The translations under genes and the position numbers were made by a program. Below the pieces are notes generated by a model, which made no database searches, had not been told where the DNA came from, and saw only the letters and a list, made by a program, of their open reading frames with translations. From CAMCYM01 sp041191165 (lineage in GTDB: Bacteria; Bacteroidota; Bacteroidia; Flavobacteriales_D; Sanyastnellaceae), in NCBI GenBank assembly GCA_041191165.1, contig JBEEPJ010000157.1:1-5009 (forward strand): DNA of 5,009 nucleotides, given 5' to 3'. This document shows, piece by piece, positions 1 through 5,009 of this stretch; within the stretch, counting starts at the first letter, position 1; each line of letters begins with the position of its first letter.

Positions 1-31
1 GCCCAGCCCCCAGCTTGTGCCATTCCTGCAT
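1..31 (-). CDS. possible 5' end of a downstream gene, cut by the left edge
   Basis: An ATG at 31-29 on the minus strand opens a frame that stays open to the window edge, giving MQEWHKLGAG and one further base. Ten codons are too few to recognise a product. The reason for listing it is its position: a perfect TAnnTTTG promoter element (36-43) ends four bases before the ATG, the same arrangement as the gene at 3318, and it follows a hairpin behind the propeller gene on the same strand. This is inference from context; the frame could close just outside the window. Confidence 0.35.
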   Translation of the reverse strand, partial: MQEWHKLGAG

Positions 32-35
32 ATTG

Positions 36-43
36 CAAATCTA
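36..43 (-). promoter_or_regulatory. Bacteroidota -7 promoter element for the left-edge gene
   Basis: The minus strand reads TAGATTTG, an exact match to the Bacteroidota -7 consensus TAnnTTTG. Four bases (CAAT) separate it from an ATG at 31-29. With the usual start of transcription a few bases after this box, the message would begin at or next to the ATG, so it would be leaderless. I see no good TTTG -33 box at the expected distance, which lowers confidence. Confidence 0.35.
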
Positions 44-84
44 ATCCGCTCCCGGACATCCGAGGGGATTCGCGTGGGTTTTCG

Positions 85-103
85 CGCGGACTTTGGTTCC
101 GCG
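85..103 (-). terminator. GC-rich hairpin after the propeller gene
   Basis: A perfect 6-base stem, CGCGGA (85-90) pairing with TCCGCG (98-103), encloses a 7-base loop. It begins 8 bases past the propeller stop codon. No T-run follows on either strand, so it is not a canonical intrinsic terminator. It could be a weak terminator or a 3'-end stabilising hairpin. Confidence 0.35.
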
Positions 104-111
104 TGCTCGGA

Positions 112-2430
112 TCAGCGAAACTGCACCACCGCGCGGGCGGTCAGCGTCATGTCCCGCGCTTGGTAACGCAAGGTGTAGGCGCCAGGGGCCAAATCCTGCA
201 CCCAGGCACGTTGCTCCCCCGCAGACATCCACCGTTCCATCACCCTACGGCCACCCAGGTCGAAGATCTCCAAGCGACCCACCTCCCCGCCCTGCGCCTC
301 CACGGGCAGGCGGATTTCAAAGCCGTGGGAGCTGGGATTGGGCACCACCGTCAGGGCCGGTGTGCTGGATGCGCTCGGGGCCGCTTCGATGGCGGTGTTT
401 TCCCAAGCTTCGAAAGCGGTCTCCAAACATTCGAGACCCACCAGCCCCTCCGGATTGAAAATGGCGATGCCCTTGGGATAGGCATTGATCCAGACGTTGC
501 CGGCGGCATCCAACGCCAGGTCATCGATTTGCTCGGCGGGCAGGTCGGAGTTGGCGCTGGTCCAAATCTCCCAGGTGCCCGCTCCGGGTAGCATTCGCCC
601 GATCCCCCCTGAAATAAAGCCCGCTGCGTCGTACCCGCAGATCCAGACCGTCCCATCCTGCGCCACTTCCACCCCGTTGACTTGCAGAAAAGAGGGGTTC
701 GTGTAATGCGTCCAATCGGAGTTGTGCCATTTCCAGAGACCCTCCGGCGTGGCCAGGTACATGGCGCCATCTTGTGCAAAGGCCAAATCCTGGACCACAC
801 TGATTTCCGGAGCCCCCATTTCCACCAGGTTCATCACACTCCACGGCGTGCCCAATGCGGTGGCATCGTACACAGCCACCTGCTGAAATCCACCGAAGTA
901 TGCCCTCCCTTCTGGATCGGTCCCCAGTCCGTAGGTATAGTATTGCAGGGGGCTGTTGGTCAGATCCCAAGTGGTCCAGGAGGAAGTCACCTCGCTCCAC
1001 ATGTGGGTTCCATAGTCGCTGTAGAAGAACACCTGCCCGTGGCCGTCTGCCACACTCTCCGTTACCCAGCTCACGGGAGAGTTGCTCGCGTCGAAGACCT
1101 CCCAGCTGCCGTAATCTGCGTAATTGCCCTCCGGGATCTTGACCACGGTTCCAGAGGTGCTGTTGTAGGCAAACCAAACATGCCCTTCGCTGTCCTCGCA
1201 AATCGTGGAACCGACGTACGACAGGGATTGCGGCGAAGGGTAGAGCGATTCGTTCAAGGGGCCGTAGCTCTCCCAACGGGGGCAGTCGAACAGGTTGATG
1301 CCGCCGTTGCCGTTGGCGGCCCAAAACCGCTGTTGGCTGTCGATCAGGATGTTGTTGTTGAAATCCTCCGAAAGTCCAGCACTGAAGCGGGTGTATCGCC
1401 GCCAACCCGCCGGCGTCTCGTGGAAGACCCCTGCGATGCCCGCCATCCAAGCCACCCCCGAGGGGTCGATGTGGACATCAAAAAGGGCTTCCCCCGAAGG
1501 ATGAAAGGCCCAGGTGCCGTCGGGTTCTACAATGACGCACCCCAGTCCTTGTGGCCCAGATACGGAATAAATGGCCCGCCCATCGCGGAAATACAAATCG
1601 AGCAACGTGACACCACTCTGCCAAGGGGCTTGGGAAGGACCGATGGAGGTCCACCCCCCGTCGTCCCACACCGCCACCTCATCCGACCACGCCCAGCCAC
1701 CGGTCACCACGCAAAACCGCCCCTCGTCGTCAATGGCCGCCGAAGTGATGCCCCAACCCGGGATGGTGCTGTTGTTCCAATCATAGGTCGTCCAGTTGCC
1801 ATTCTCCCACCGGGTGACGGCCAAATCGGTCAGCACCCAAAGGCCCCCGCTCCCATCTTGTAGGATTTTTCGGCAGGTGTGGTCCGGCAGCCCCGAGTTT
1901 GCAGGGGTGAAAATCGTCCATTGGGAGCCATCCCATTTTCCGATGCCGCCCACATTCATGTTCACCTCTTGAAAGGCGACCCAGACCTGACCGGAAGCAT
2001 CGCGCATGACGTCCCGAATGTTCGAGGACGGCAGCGGAGCGTTGTCGGAGGTGTAATGCGTCCAACCCTGTGCCGTTCCATGCGCTAACCCTTCTGTCGT
2101 GCCCACCCAAACGCCTCCCGCCGGATCCGCCTCGGCGGCGGTTACGATGGATCCGGGCAAGTAGCCCTCGAAGTCGCTCCAACAGTCAAAAACACCCGTC
2201 TCCGGGTGGAATCGCACCAAACTTCCCTCGGATGCAAAACCCACCGACCTCCCCCCGGTCCATACCTGTCCGAGCGGATCGCTGGAGATGAAGTGATGTT
2301 CTTCTCCGGCCACGCCGGTGTTGCCGGAACGGAGGTAATGCCAGTTGGGGTTGGGGGTTTGGCCTGACAAATCGACCCCGAAAGACACGCTCAGAATGCA
2401 GATCGAAAGGGCCAACGTACATGTGCGCAT
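112..2430 (-). CDS. secreted 14-blade beta-propeller protein with T9SS sorting domain
   Basis: A 772-residue secreted protein of unknown ligand. Residues 1-24 form a signal peptide (basic start, hydrophobic core, likely cut near SGQ). Residues ~30-670 hold about 14 degenerate repeats of roughly 40-50 residues with the pattern D-x-x-G-x-V/A-W-V near one end and G-x-W-x-x-Y-T...NS.LP near the other. This is the two-component-regulator propeller (Reg_prop) pattern, and 14 blades fit two seven-bladed propellers. The mature N-terminus (WHYLRSGNTGV) resembles the closing strand of a blade. Residues 693-772 are a type A T9SS sorting domain. Unlike hybrid two-component sensors with such propellers, it has no transmembrane, kinase or DNA-binding part. 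I chose the ATG at 2430 over a TTG at 2448 because it starts directly at the signal peptide and has GGAG close upstream, and the TTG would fall within the promoter box. It lies 40 bases after the OmpA-domain gene on the same strand. The fold assignment is firm; the function is not known. Confidence 0.9.
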   Translation of the reverse strand: MRTCTLALSICILSVSFGVDLSGQTPNPNWHYLRSGNTGVAGEEHHFISSDPLGQVWTGGRSVGFASEGSLVRFHPETGVFDCWSDFEGYLPGSIVTAAEADPAGGVWVGTTEGLAHGTAQGWTHYTSDNAPLPSSNIRDVMRDASGQVWVAFQEVNMNVGGIGKWDGSQWTIFTPANSGLPDHTCRKILQDGSGGLWVLTDLAVTRWENGNWTTYDWNNSTIPGWGITSAAIDDEGRFCVVTGGWAWSDEVAVWDDGGWTSIGPSQAPWQSGVTLLDLYFRDGRAIYSVSGPQGLGCVIVEPDGTWAFHPSGEALFDVHIDPSGVAWMAGIAGVFHETPAGWRRYTRFSAGLSEDFNNNILIDSQQRFWAANGNGGINLFDCPRWESYGPLNESLYPSPQSLSYVGSTICEDSEGHVWFAYNSTSGTVVKIPEGNYADYGSWEVFDASNSPVSWVTESVADGHGQVFFYSDYGTHMWSEVTSSWTTWDLTNSPLQYYTYGLGTDPEGRAYFGGFQQVAVYDATALGTPWSVMNLVEMGAPEISVVQDLAFAQDGAMYLATPEGLWKWHNSDWTHYTNPSFLQVNGVEVAQDGTVWICGYDAAGFISGGIGRMLPGAGTWEIWTSANSDLPAEQIDDLALDAAGNVWINAYPKGIAIFNPEGLVGLECLETAFEAWENTAIEAAPSASSTPALTVVPNPSSHGFEIRLPVEAQGGEVGRLEIFDLGGRRVMERWMSAGEQRAWVQDLAPGAYTLRYQARDMTLTARAVVQFR
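115..354 (-). other. T9SS type A C-terminal sorting domain
   Basis: The last 80 residues of the propeller protein carry the usual landmarks in order: VVPNPSS, a F-x-I strand, LEIFDLGGRRV, then DLAPGAYTLRY and a final T-x-R-x-V-V-Q strand. In this family the domain directs passage through the outer-membrane T9SS translocon and is normally removed by the sortase PorU, with attachment to A-LPS. It is preceded by an Ala/Ser/Pro-rich linker. Its presence implies that the host has a T9SS. Confidence 0.9.
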
Positions 2431-2445
2431 TTCTCCGTTTTGCGC

Positions 2446-2475
2446 CAAAGGTAACGCCCACGCGGCTCTGTCAGA
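2446..2475 (-). promoter_or_regulatory. Bacteroidota-type promoter of the propeller gene
   Basis: The minus strand has TACCTTTG at 2453-2446, an exact TAnnTTTG -7 box. TCTG at 2475-2472 lies 18 bases upstream, one mismatch from the TTTG -33 box. The -7 box ends 15 bases before the ATG at 2430, leaving a leader of about ten bases that includes GGAG. The -33 box overlaps the stop codon of the upstream OmpA-domain gene, so the propeller gene can probably be transcribed on its own as well as by read-through. Confidence 0.5.
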
Positions 2476-3235
2476 GGTCCACGATGCGGATGCTCACCCG
2501 CCGGTTGGCGTCGACCTCCTCCGGCGTCTGGGGGTCCGGGAACAGCATCCCCGCCCGCCCCGCCCCCTGCACTTCGAGCCGCCGCGGGTCCACGCCCTGG
2601 GTCACCAGATACTCCCACACGGCCCGCGCGCGCTCCCGCCCCATGCGCTCGCAAGTCTCCTCGTCCGGTTCCGGTCCCGGTGCGTTCACATGCCCGATCA
2701 AGGCCAAACGCACCATCGGATTCACCGCCATGAACTCGACCAACGAAGCCAAGGTCGGCAGGGAGGTGTAGTAAATCTCCTGGCCATCCCCCAGAAACTC
2801 CAGCGAGGGAAGGGCCTGTTCCAGCCCCACCTCCAACGGGCGCAACCAGAGGGTATCGTGCAATGCCGCCCCATCGGATTCGCCCTCCGCTCCCGGCTCC
2901 TCTGCCCACCAACGGTCCACGTACATCATGTAGCCGGACCGCACGCAGATTCGGGTGTAGCGGCGATAGGGCTGCACGGACACCTGGGAGTGGGCTGCGG
3001 CTGGCAGGAGGATGGGCTTCCGGGGATGCAGGCCCTCAACCTTGACCTGGGCGATGACTGGCTTGAGGTTGCTCGCGTCCACGATGTGCCAGGTTTGTTC
3101 GTAAGGATCTACCCGGGCCTCGGTGGCATCCAAGAAAGGACTCCGCTCCACCACGAACTGGGCATTGGCATAAAACCGCACACCAGCCGTCATCGCCGTC
3201 GCCAAGGTCCAAGTCCTAATCCGCAAGAGCCACAT
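2471..3235 (-). CDS. exported OmpA-domain protein
   Basis: A 254-residue envelope protein. Residues 1-25 look like a signal peptide (Arg at 5 and 7, a modest hydrophobic stretch, YANA before Gln26). Residues ~45-110 resemble the small beta-sandwich common in Bacteroidota envelope proteins (IVDASNLKPVIAQVKVEG, then Y-T-R-I-C-V-R-S-GYM); this part is inference. Residues ~146-254 are an OmpA C-terminal domain, normally a non-covalent peptidoglycan binder: ALIGHVN (178-184), R-E-R-A-R-A-V (200-206), LEVQGAGRAGM and the terminal NRRVSIRI (244-251). The common GHTD motif reads GHVN here, so the aspartate that contacts diaminopimelate in well-studied members is Asn184; Arg202 matches the other key residue. 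There is no beta-barrel before the domain, so it is probably periplasmic or anchored by a partner. The ATG at 3235 fits the signal peptide; there is no Shine-Dalgarno sequence. The stop lies 40 bases before the propeller gene start, suggesting partial co-transcription. Confidence 0.88.
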   Translation of the reverse strand: MWLLRIRTWTLATAMTAGVRFYANAQFVVERSPFLDATEARVDPYEQTWHIVDASNLKPVIAQVKVEGLHPRKPILLPAAAHSQVSVQPYRRYTRICVRSGYMMYVDRWWAEEPGAEGESDGAALHDTLWLRPLEVGLEQALPSLEFLGDGQEIYYTSLPTLASLVEFMAVNPMVRLALIGHVNAPGPEPDEETCERMGRERARAVWEYLVTQGVDPRRLEVQGAGRAGMLFPDPQTPEEVDANRRVSIRIVDL

Positions 3236-3273
3236 GGTGGTGGCTTACGCGAACTCCGCGGGAAAGGTTGGGC

Positions 3274-3289
3274 AAAAAGTGCAGTTTTT
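3274..3289. promoter_or_regulatory. near-palindrome in the divergent intergenic region
   Basis: AAAAAGTGCAGTTTTT is a 16-base near-palindrome centred on TGCA, with only the G/G pair at 3279 and 3284 failing to match. It lies midway between the divergent starts at 3235 and 3318 and overlaps the likely -33 region of the plus-strand gene. It could be an operator or simply a bendable A/T-rich patch. No known regulator motif is recognised. Confidence 0.2.
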
Positions 3290-3313
3290 TCGGGGGACTC
3301 AGGCGTAAATTTG
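3285..3313 (+). promoter_or_regulatory. promoter of the CxxC small-protein gene, probably leaderless
   Basis: TAAATTTG at 3306-3313 matches the -7 consensus TAnnTTTG exactly. A run of six T at 3285-3290, 15-17 bases upstream, could serve as the TTTG-like -33 box. The -7 box ends only four bases before the ATG at 3318, so transcription should start at or beside the start codon. Confidence 0.5.
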
Positions 3314-3317
3314 GGGT

Positions 3318-3548
3318 ATGAAAAAGCCCCATGTTTGGACCCTTGCGATGCTGTTCTTGCTGGTGGGTTTCACCGCGGCGGACGCCCATGCACAGTGCGT
3401 GATGTGCAAGGCTGTGGCTGAGGAGAGTGCGGGGGCCGGCGGGTCGGGACGTGGGCTCAACACCGCCATTCTCTACCTCATGGCGGTACCCTACATCTTG
3501 CTGGGTATTCTGGGCGGCGTATTCTTCTGGAAGCGCCGCAAGTCCTGA
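3318..3548 (+). CDS. small membrane protein with exported CxxC motif
   Basis: A 76-residue protein. Residues 1-25 are a good signal peptide (MKK start, hydrophobic core, cut after AHA). The mature chain begins QCVMCK, with Cys27 and Cys30 forming a CxxC pair, followed by a Gly/Ser-rich stretch. A single membrane segment (~48-71, ILYLMAVPYILLGILGGVFF) ends in a basic tail (WKRRKS). The predicted topology puts the CxxC in the periplasm and the tail in the cytoplasm. From memory, similar short proteins (QCxMCK followed by LNxGILYLMxxPY) occur beside SCO and DUF420 genes in flavobacteria; I cannot search to confirm this. It is convergent with the DUF420 gene. A role in thiol or copper handling for cytochrome oxidase is inference only. 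The cysteine is not in a lipobox, since Gln precedes it. The start is fixed by the signal peptide and the -7 box just upstream. Confidence 0.85.
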   Translation: MKKPHVWTLAMLFLLVGFTAADAHAQCVMCKAVAEESAGAGGSGRGLNTAILYLMAVPYILLGILGGVFFWKRRKS

Positions 3549-3560
3549 GGCACGCTTCTT

Positions 3561-3580
3561 CGGCGCCTCGATTGGCGCCG
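3561..3580. terminator. GC hairpin between convergent genes
   Basis: CGGCGCC (3561-3567) and GGCGCCG (3574-3580) form a perfect 7-base stem with a 6-base loop. It starts 12 bases after the stop of the CxxC gene and 21 bases after the stop of the DUF420 gene. There is no T-run on either side, so bidirectional termination is plausible from its position but not shown by a canonical signature. Confidence 0.45.
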
Positions 3581-3601
3581 CGATGCCACCTCAATGCCGC
3601 A

Positions 3602-4150
3602 TCAATGGGGGTAGTATGGCGCAATCATGAAGTACACCATGACGCCAGTGGCAGTCACGTACATCCAGATGGGCCAGGTGATACGCGCGATTTTGCGGTG
3701 CTTCTCAAACTCACCCAAATAGCCCCGCACAAAGGTGAATAGCACGAGCGGCAGCACGATGGCCGAGAGCAGAATGTGGGTGAGCAGGATGAAGAAGTAG
3801 ACGGGTCGCATGAACCCTTCGCCCCCGTATGGCGTGCTGTCCGTGGTCAGGTGAAAAACCACGTAGCTCAGCAGAAACAGCACACTCAGCCCCATGGCCG
3901 TCGTGGTCAGGCGGCGGTGCAGCGCCACACGCTTGTTGCGAATGGCCCAGAAGGCCGCACCCAAACACACAAAGGCCGTTCCGTTGAGCAGGGCATTGAG
4001 CCTCGGCAACAGGAAGAGCCGGGCCCGTACTTCTTCCGAAAGGGACTCCGGGGCGGGGATGAAATAGAGCAACGTGACGATGGCCGGCACCGCGAGGGTG
4101 AGGGTCCAAACGATGATGCGGATGCGCTTTTCGCGCGTCGCTTTTTCCAT
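3602..4150 (-). CDS. DUF420 family membrane protein (CtaM-like), oxidase assembly
   Basis: A 182-residue integral membrane protein with five predicted segments at about residues 12-31, 49-70, 82-101, 116-141 and 157-176. It matches the DUF420 family, whose member CtaM (YozB) in Firmicutes is required for a working aa3-type haem-copper oxidase; the exact chemistry is not settled. Four histidines lie at or near the membrane segments (His78 in ALHRR, His100 in VVFH, His125 in LLTHILLS, His151 in EKHRKIAR), plausible haem or metal ligands, and the ITWPIWMYVTATGVMVYFMI segment is typical of the family. I chose the ATG at 4150 over the longer frame from 4189 because that extension lies inside the end of the SCO gene and the basic MEKATREKR start leads straight into the first segment. 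Only seven bases separate it from the SCO stop codon, so the two genes are almost surely one operon. No Shine-Dalgarno sequence is seen. Confidence 0.9.
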   Translation of the reverse strand: MEKATREKRIRIIVWTLTLAVPAIVTLLYFIPAPESLSEEVRARLFLLPRLNALLNGTAFVCLGAAFWAIRNKRVALHRRLTTTAMGLSVLFLLSYVVFHLTTDSTPYGGEGFMRPVYFFILLTHILLSAIVLPLVLFTFVRGYLGEFEKHRKIARITWPIWMYVTATGVMVYFMIAPYYPH

Positions 4151-4157
4151 GACTGGT

Positions 4158-5009
4158 TTACTGAGGTTCTTCCGCGAGCAGTTGAACAATGTGATCCGCG
4201 AGCAAGTTCACTTCTTGCGTCGAAGTTCCGTCGTACGATCCGCGAATGCGCCCTTGGCGATCGACCAAGGTGAAGGTGTCGCTGTGAAAGAAACCGCCGG
4301 CGGCCGTATCGCTGGGCAGGGCGGTTGCGAGATAGCCGTTGCGCGCGAGGTCATAGATGAGGGAGTCCGGCCCGGTGAGAAAAGTCCAGCCGCGGAAGTC
4401 TGCCCCCAATCGCTCGCCGTAGGCTTTGAGCACCTCCGGTGTGTCGTGTTGGGGATCCACCGTATGGCTCAAGAACAGGATTTCGCGATCGGTGATGCCG
4501 CGCGCCCGGAGCAGGGGTTGTAGCCTTGCCAGTTGGCTGCTCATCACAGGACAAATCGACGGGCAAGTCGTGAAGAAAAAATCCACCACCCTCACCCGCT
4601 CTCCCACATCCCGGTGGGAAAATTCCACCCCCTCCTGCGAGGTCAGAGCGAAGGGAGGGACCGTATGCCCCGGTTCGCCCAGGACGGGCAAAGGCTGCGC
4701 CTGTCGGGCCACCTCCTTCCGCTTCTTCGCGGCATAGGCGGCTTCATCCATCTCTTTCTGGAGCAGCGCGACATCCTCCACCGCGTCGCGCAAATCGTTT
4801 TCGGAAGCTGCGTGATAGACCCCGCGCAAGTAACCCTCGGAATCCACCAACCAGACCGTGGCGATGTTATCCGGGTCCGCAGGATCCCGTTCGATCATGA
4901 AATCCCGGGTGATCAGGGAATCGATGACCGCCTGCTCACCGGTGAGAAACTGCCACTTTCCGTCAAACCCGTTGTACCGGGTGTTGCGCTCGACATAATC
5001 TTCCAACAC
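4158..5009 (-). CDS. SCO1/SenC copper chaperone, tandem-domain, 5' end missing
   Basis: The last 283 residues of a protein that continues past the right edge; the first codon seen is GTG and is most likely an internal valine. Residues ~106-283 are a complete SCO domain with a thioredoxin fold: LPVLGEPGHTVPPFALTSQEG, then FFFTTCPSICP with the copper-binding Cys149 and Cys153, the VDPQHDTPEVL loop, WTFLTG (208-213) and FFHSDTFTLVD with the third ligand His242. In this family the protein loads copper into, or reduces, the CuA centre of cytochrome c oxidase subunit II outside the cytoplasmic membrane. Residues 1-~85 look like the second half of another SCO domain that lacks the histidine. A charged, probably helical linker (~85-105) joins them, with no membrane anchor or signal between, so the export signal must lie upstream of the window. 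The DUF420 gene follows after seven bases. The family assignment is very secure; the tandem reading is inference. Confidence 0.93.
   Translation of the reverse strand: MLEDYVERNTRYNGFDGKWQFLTGEQAVIDSLITRDFMIERDPADPDNIATVWLVDSEGYLRGVYHAASENDLRDAVEDVALLQKEMDEAAYAAKKRKEVARQAQPLPVLGEPGHTVPPFALTSQEGVEFSHRDVGERVRVVDFFFTTCPSICPVMSSQLARLQPLLRARGITDREILFLSHTVDPQHDTPEVLKAYGERLGADFRGWTFLTGPDSLIYDLARNGYLATALPSDTAAGGFFHSDTFTLVDRQGRIRGSYDGTSTQEVNLLADHIVQLLAEEPQ
4755..5009 (-). other. degenerate first SCO-like half domain within the SCO protein
   Basis: Residues 1-85 can be lined up with the end of the intact domain. VLEDYVER...WQFLTG corresponds to VLKAYGER...WTFLTG, and TVWLVDSEGYLRGVYH corresponds to TFTLVDRQGRIRGSYD. 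In this alignment the copper ligand His242 corresponds to Asn48 (codon AAC at 4868-4866), and the loop before it is five residues shorter. The CxxxC region of this first domain would lie beyond the window edge. Confidence 0.65.

Noticed and set aside
521..1450. 309-codon minus-strand frame inside the propeller gene
   Set aside because: It is a same-strand frame-shifted shadow of the propeller repeats, and the true frame is intact throughout, so it does not indicate a frameshift.
682..1863. 393-codon open frame on the plus strand opposite the propeller gene
   Set aside because: It is antisense to a clearly recognised coding region, shows no coherent domain, and long opposite-strand frames are expected from GC-rich codon use.
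2431..2448. TTG start six codons upstream of the propeller ATG
   Set aside because: It would put MAQNGE ahead of an otherwise clean signal peptide, and it lies within the predicted -7 promoter element.
3318..3407. lipoprotein signal in the CxxC small protein
   Set aside because: Gln precedes Cys27, which does not fit the lipobox; the pattern fits ordinary signal peptidase I cleavage after AHA.
2345..3421. 358-codon plus-strand frame spanning the OmpA-domain gene and the intergenic region
   Set aside because: The sequence is rich in His, Pro, Arg and Gly without domain patterns, and it overlaps the OmpA gene, the divergent promoter region and the start of the CxxC gene in another frame.
3541..3630. 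canonical rho-independent terminator between the convergent genes
   Set aside because: The stem is perfect but there is no T-run on either strand, so I list it only as a hairpin with probable termination role.
4151..4189. longer start for the DUF420 protein (MFNCSRKNLSKPV extension)
   Set aside because: The extension overlaps the end of the SCO gene in another frame; the ATG at 4150 gives the expected basic N-terminus directly before the first membrane segment.
4158..4751. SCO protein starting at the internal Met87 as a single-domain protein
   Set aside because: No signal peptide or membrane anchor follows Met87, and the upstream frame is open and SCO-like, so a cytoplasmic chaperone would make little sense.

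Overview
This window most likely comes from a GC-rich member of the Bacteroidota. Three independent signs support this. The protein at 112-2430 ends in a type A sorting domain of the type IX secretion system (T9SS). The start regions carry the TAnnTTTG -7 promoter element typical of this phylum and almost no Shine-Dalgarno sequences. A SCO / DUF420 / small CxxC-protein neighbourhood also resembles cytochrome oxidase loci I remember from flavobacteria-like genomes. I cannot place it at genus level.

Layout, left to right. Bases 1-111 hold the possible first ten codons of a minus-strand gene running off the left edge, with its own -7 element, and a GC-rich hairpin just after the propeller gene. 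Bases 112-2430 (minus) encode a 772-residue secreted protein with about 14 Reg_prop-type beta-propeller blades, which fits two seven-bladed propellers, plus the T9SS tail. Bases 2471-3235 (minus) encode a 254-residue exported protein with a C-terminal OmpA-like domain. It is 40 bases upstream of the propeller gene, which seems to have its own promoter in and around that gap. Bases 3236-3317 are a divergent intergenic region with a near-palindrome and a promoter for the next gene. Bases 3318-3548 (plus) encode a 76-residue membrane protein with an exported CxxC motif. A GC-rich hairpin lies in the convergent gap 3549-3601. Bases 3602-4150 (minus) encode a DUF420/CtaM-like membrane protein. Bases 4158-5009 (minus, 5' end off the right edge) encode a SCO1/SenC-family copper chaperone.

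The right half is a cytochrome c oxidase maturation block. SCO would deliver copper to the CuA centre, DUF420/CtaM-like proteins are needed for assembly of haem-copper oxidases, and the small CxxC protein is a plausible extra thiol or metal factor facing the same compartment. The left half concerns the cell envelope: an OmpA-domain protein and a large secreted propeller protein of unknown ligand.

Points most worth a second look are: the SCO protein seems to be an in-frame tandem of two SCO-like domains, the first lacking the copper-binding histidine; the only three exact TAnnTTTG elements I found by eye each sit just upstream of a start codon, two at an identical 4-base distance that implies leaderless mRNAs; and the CxxC microprotein. 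No gene-free stretch exceeds about 110 bases. I saw no RNA genes, CRISPR array or insertion sequence.
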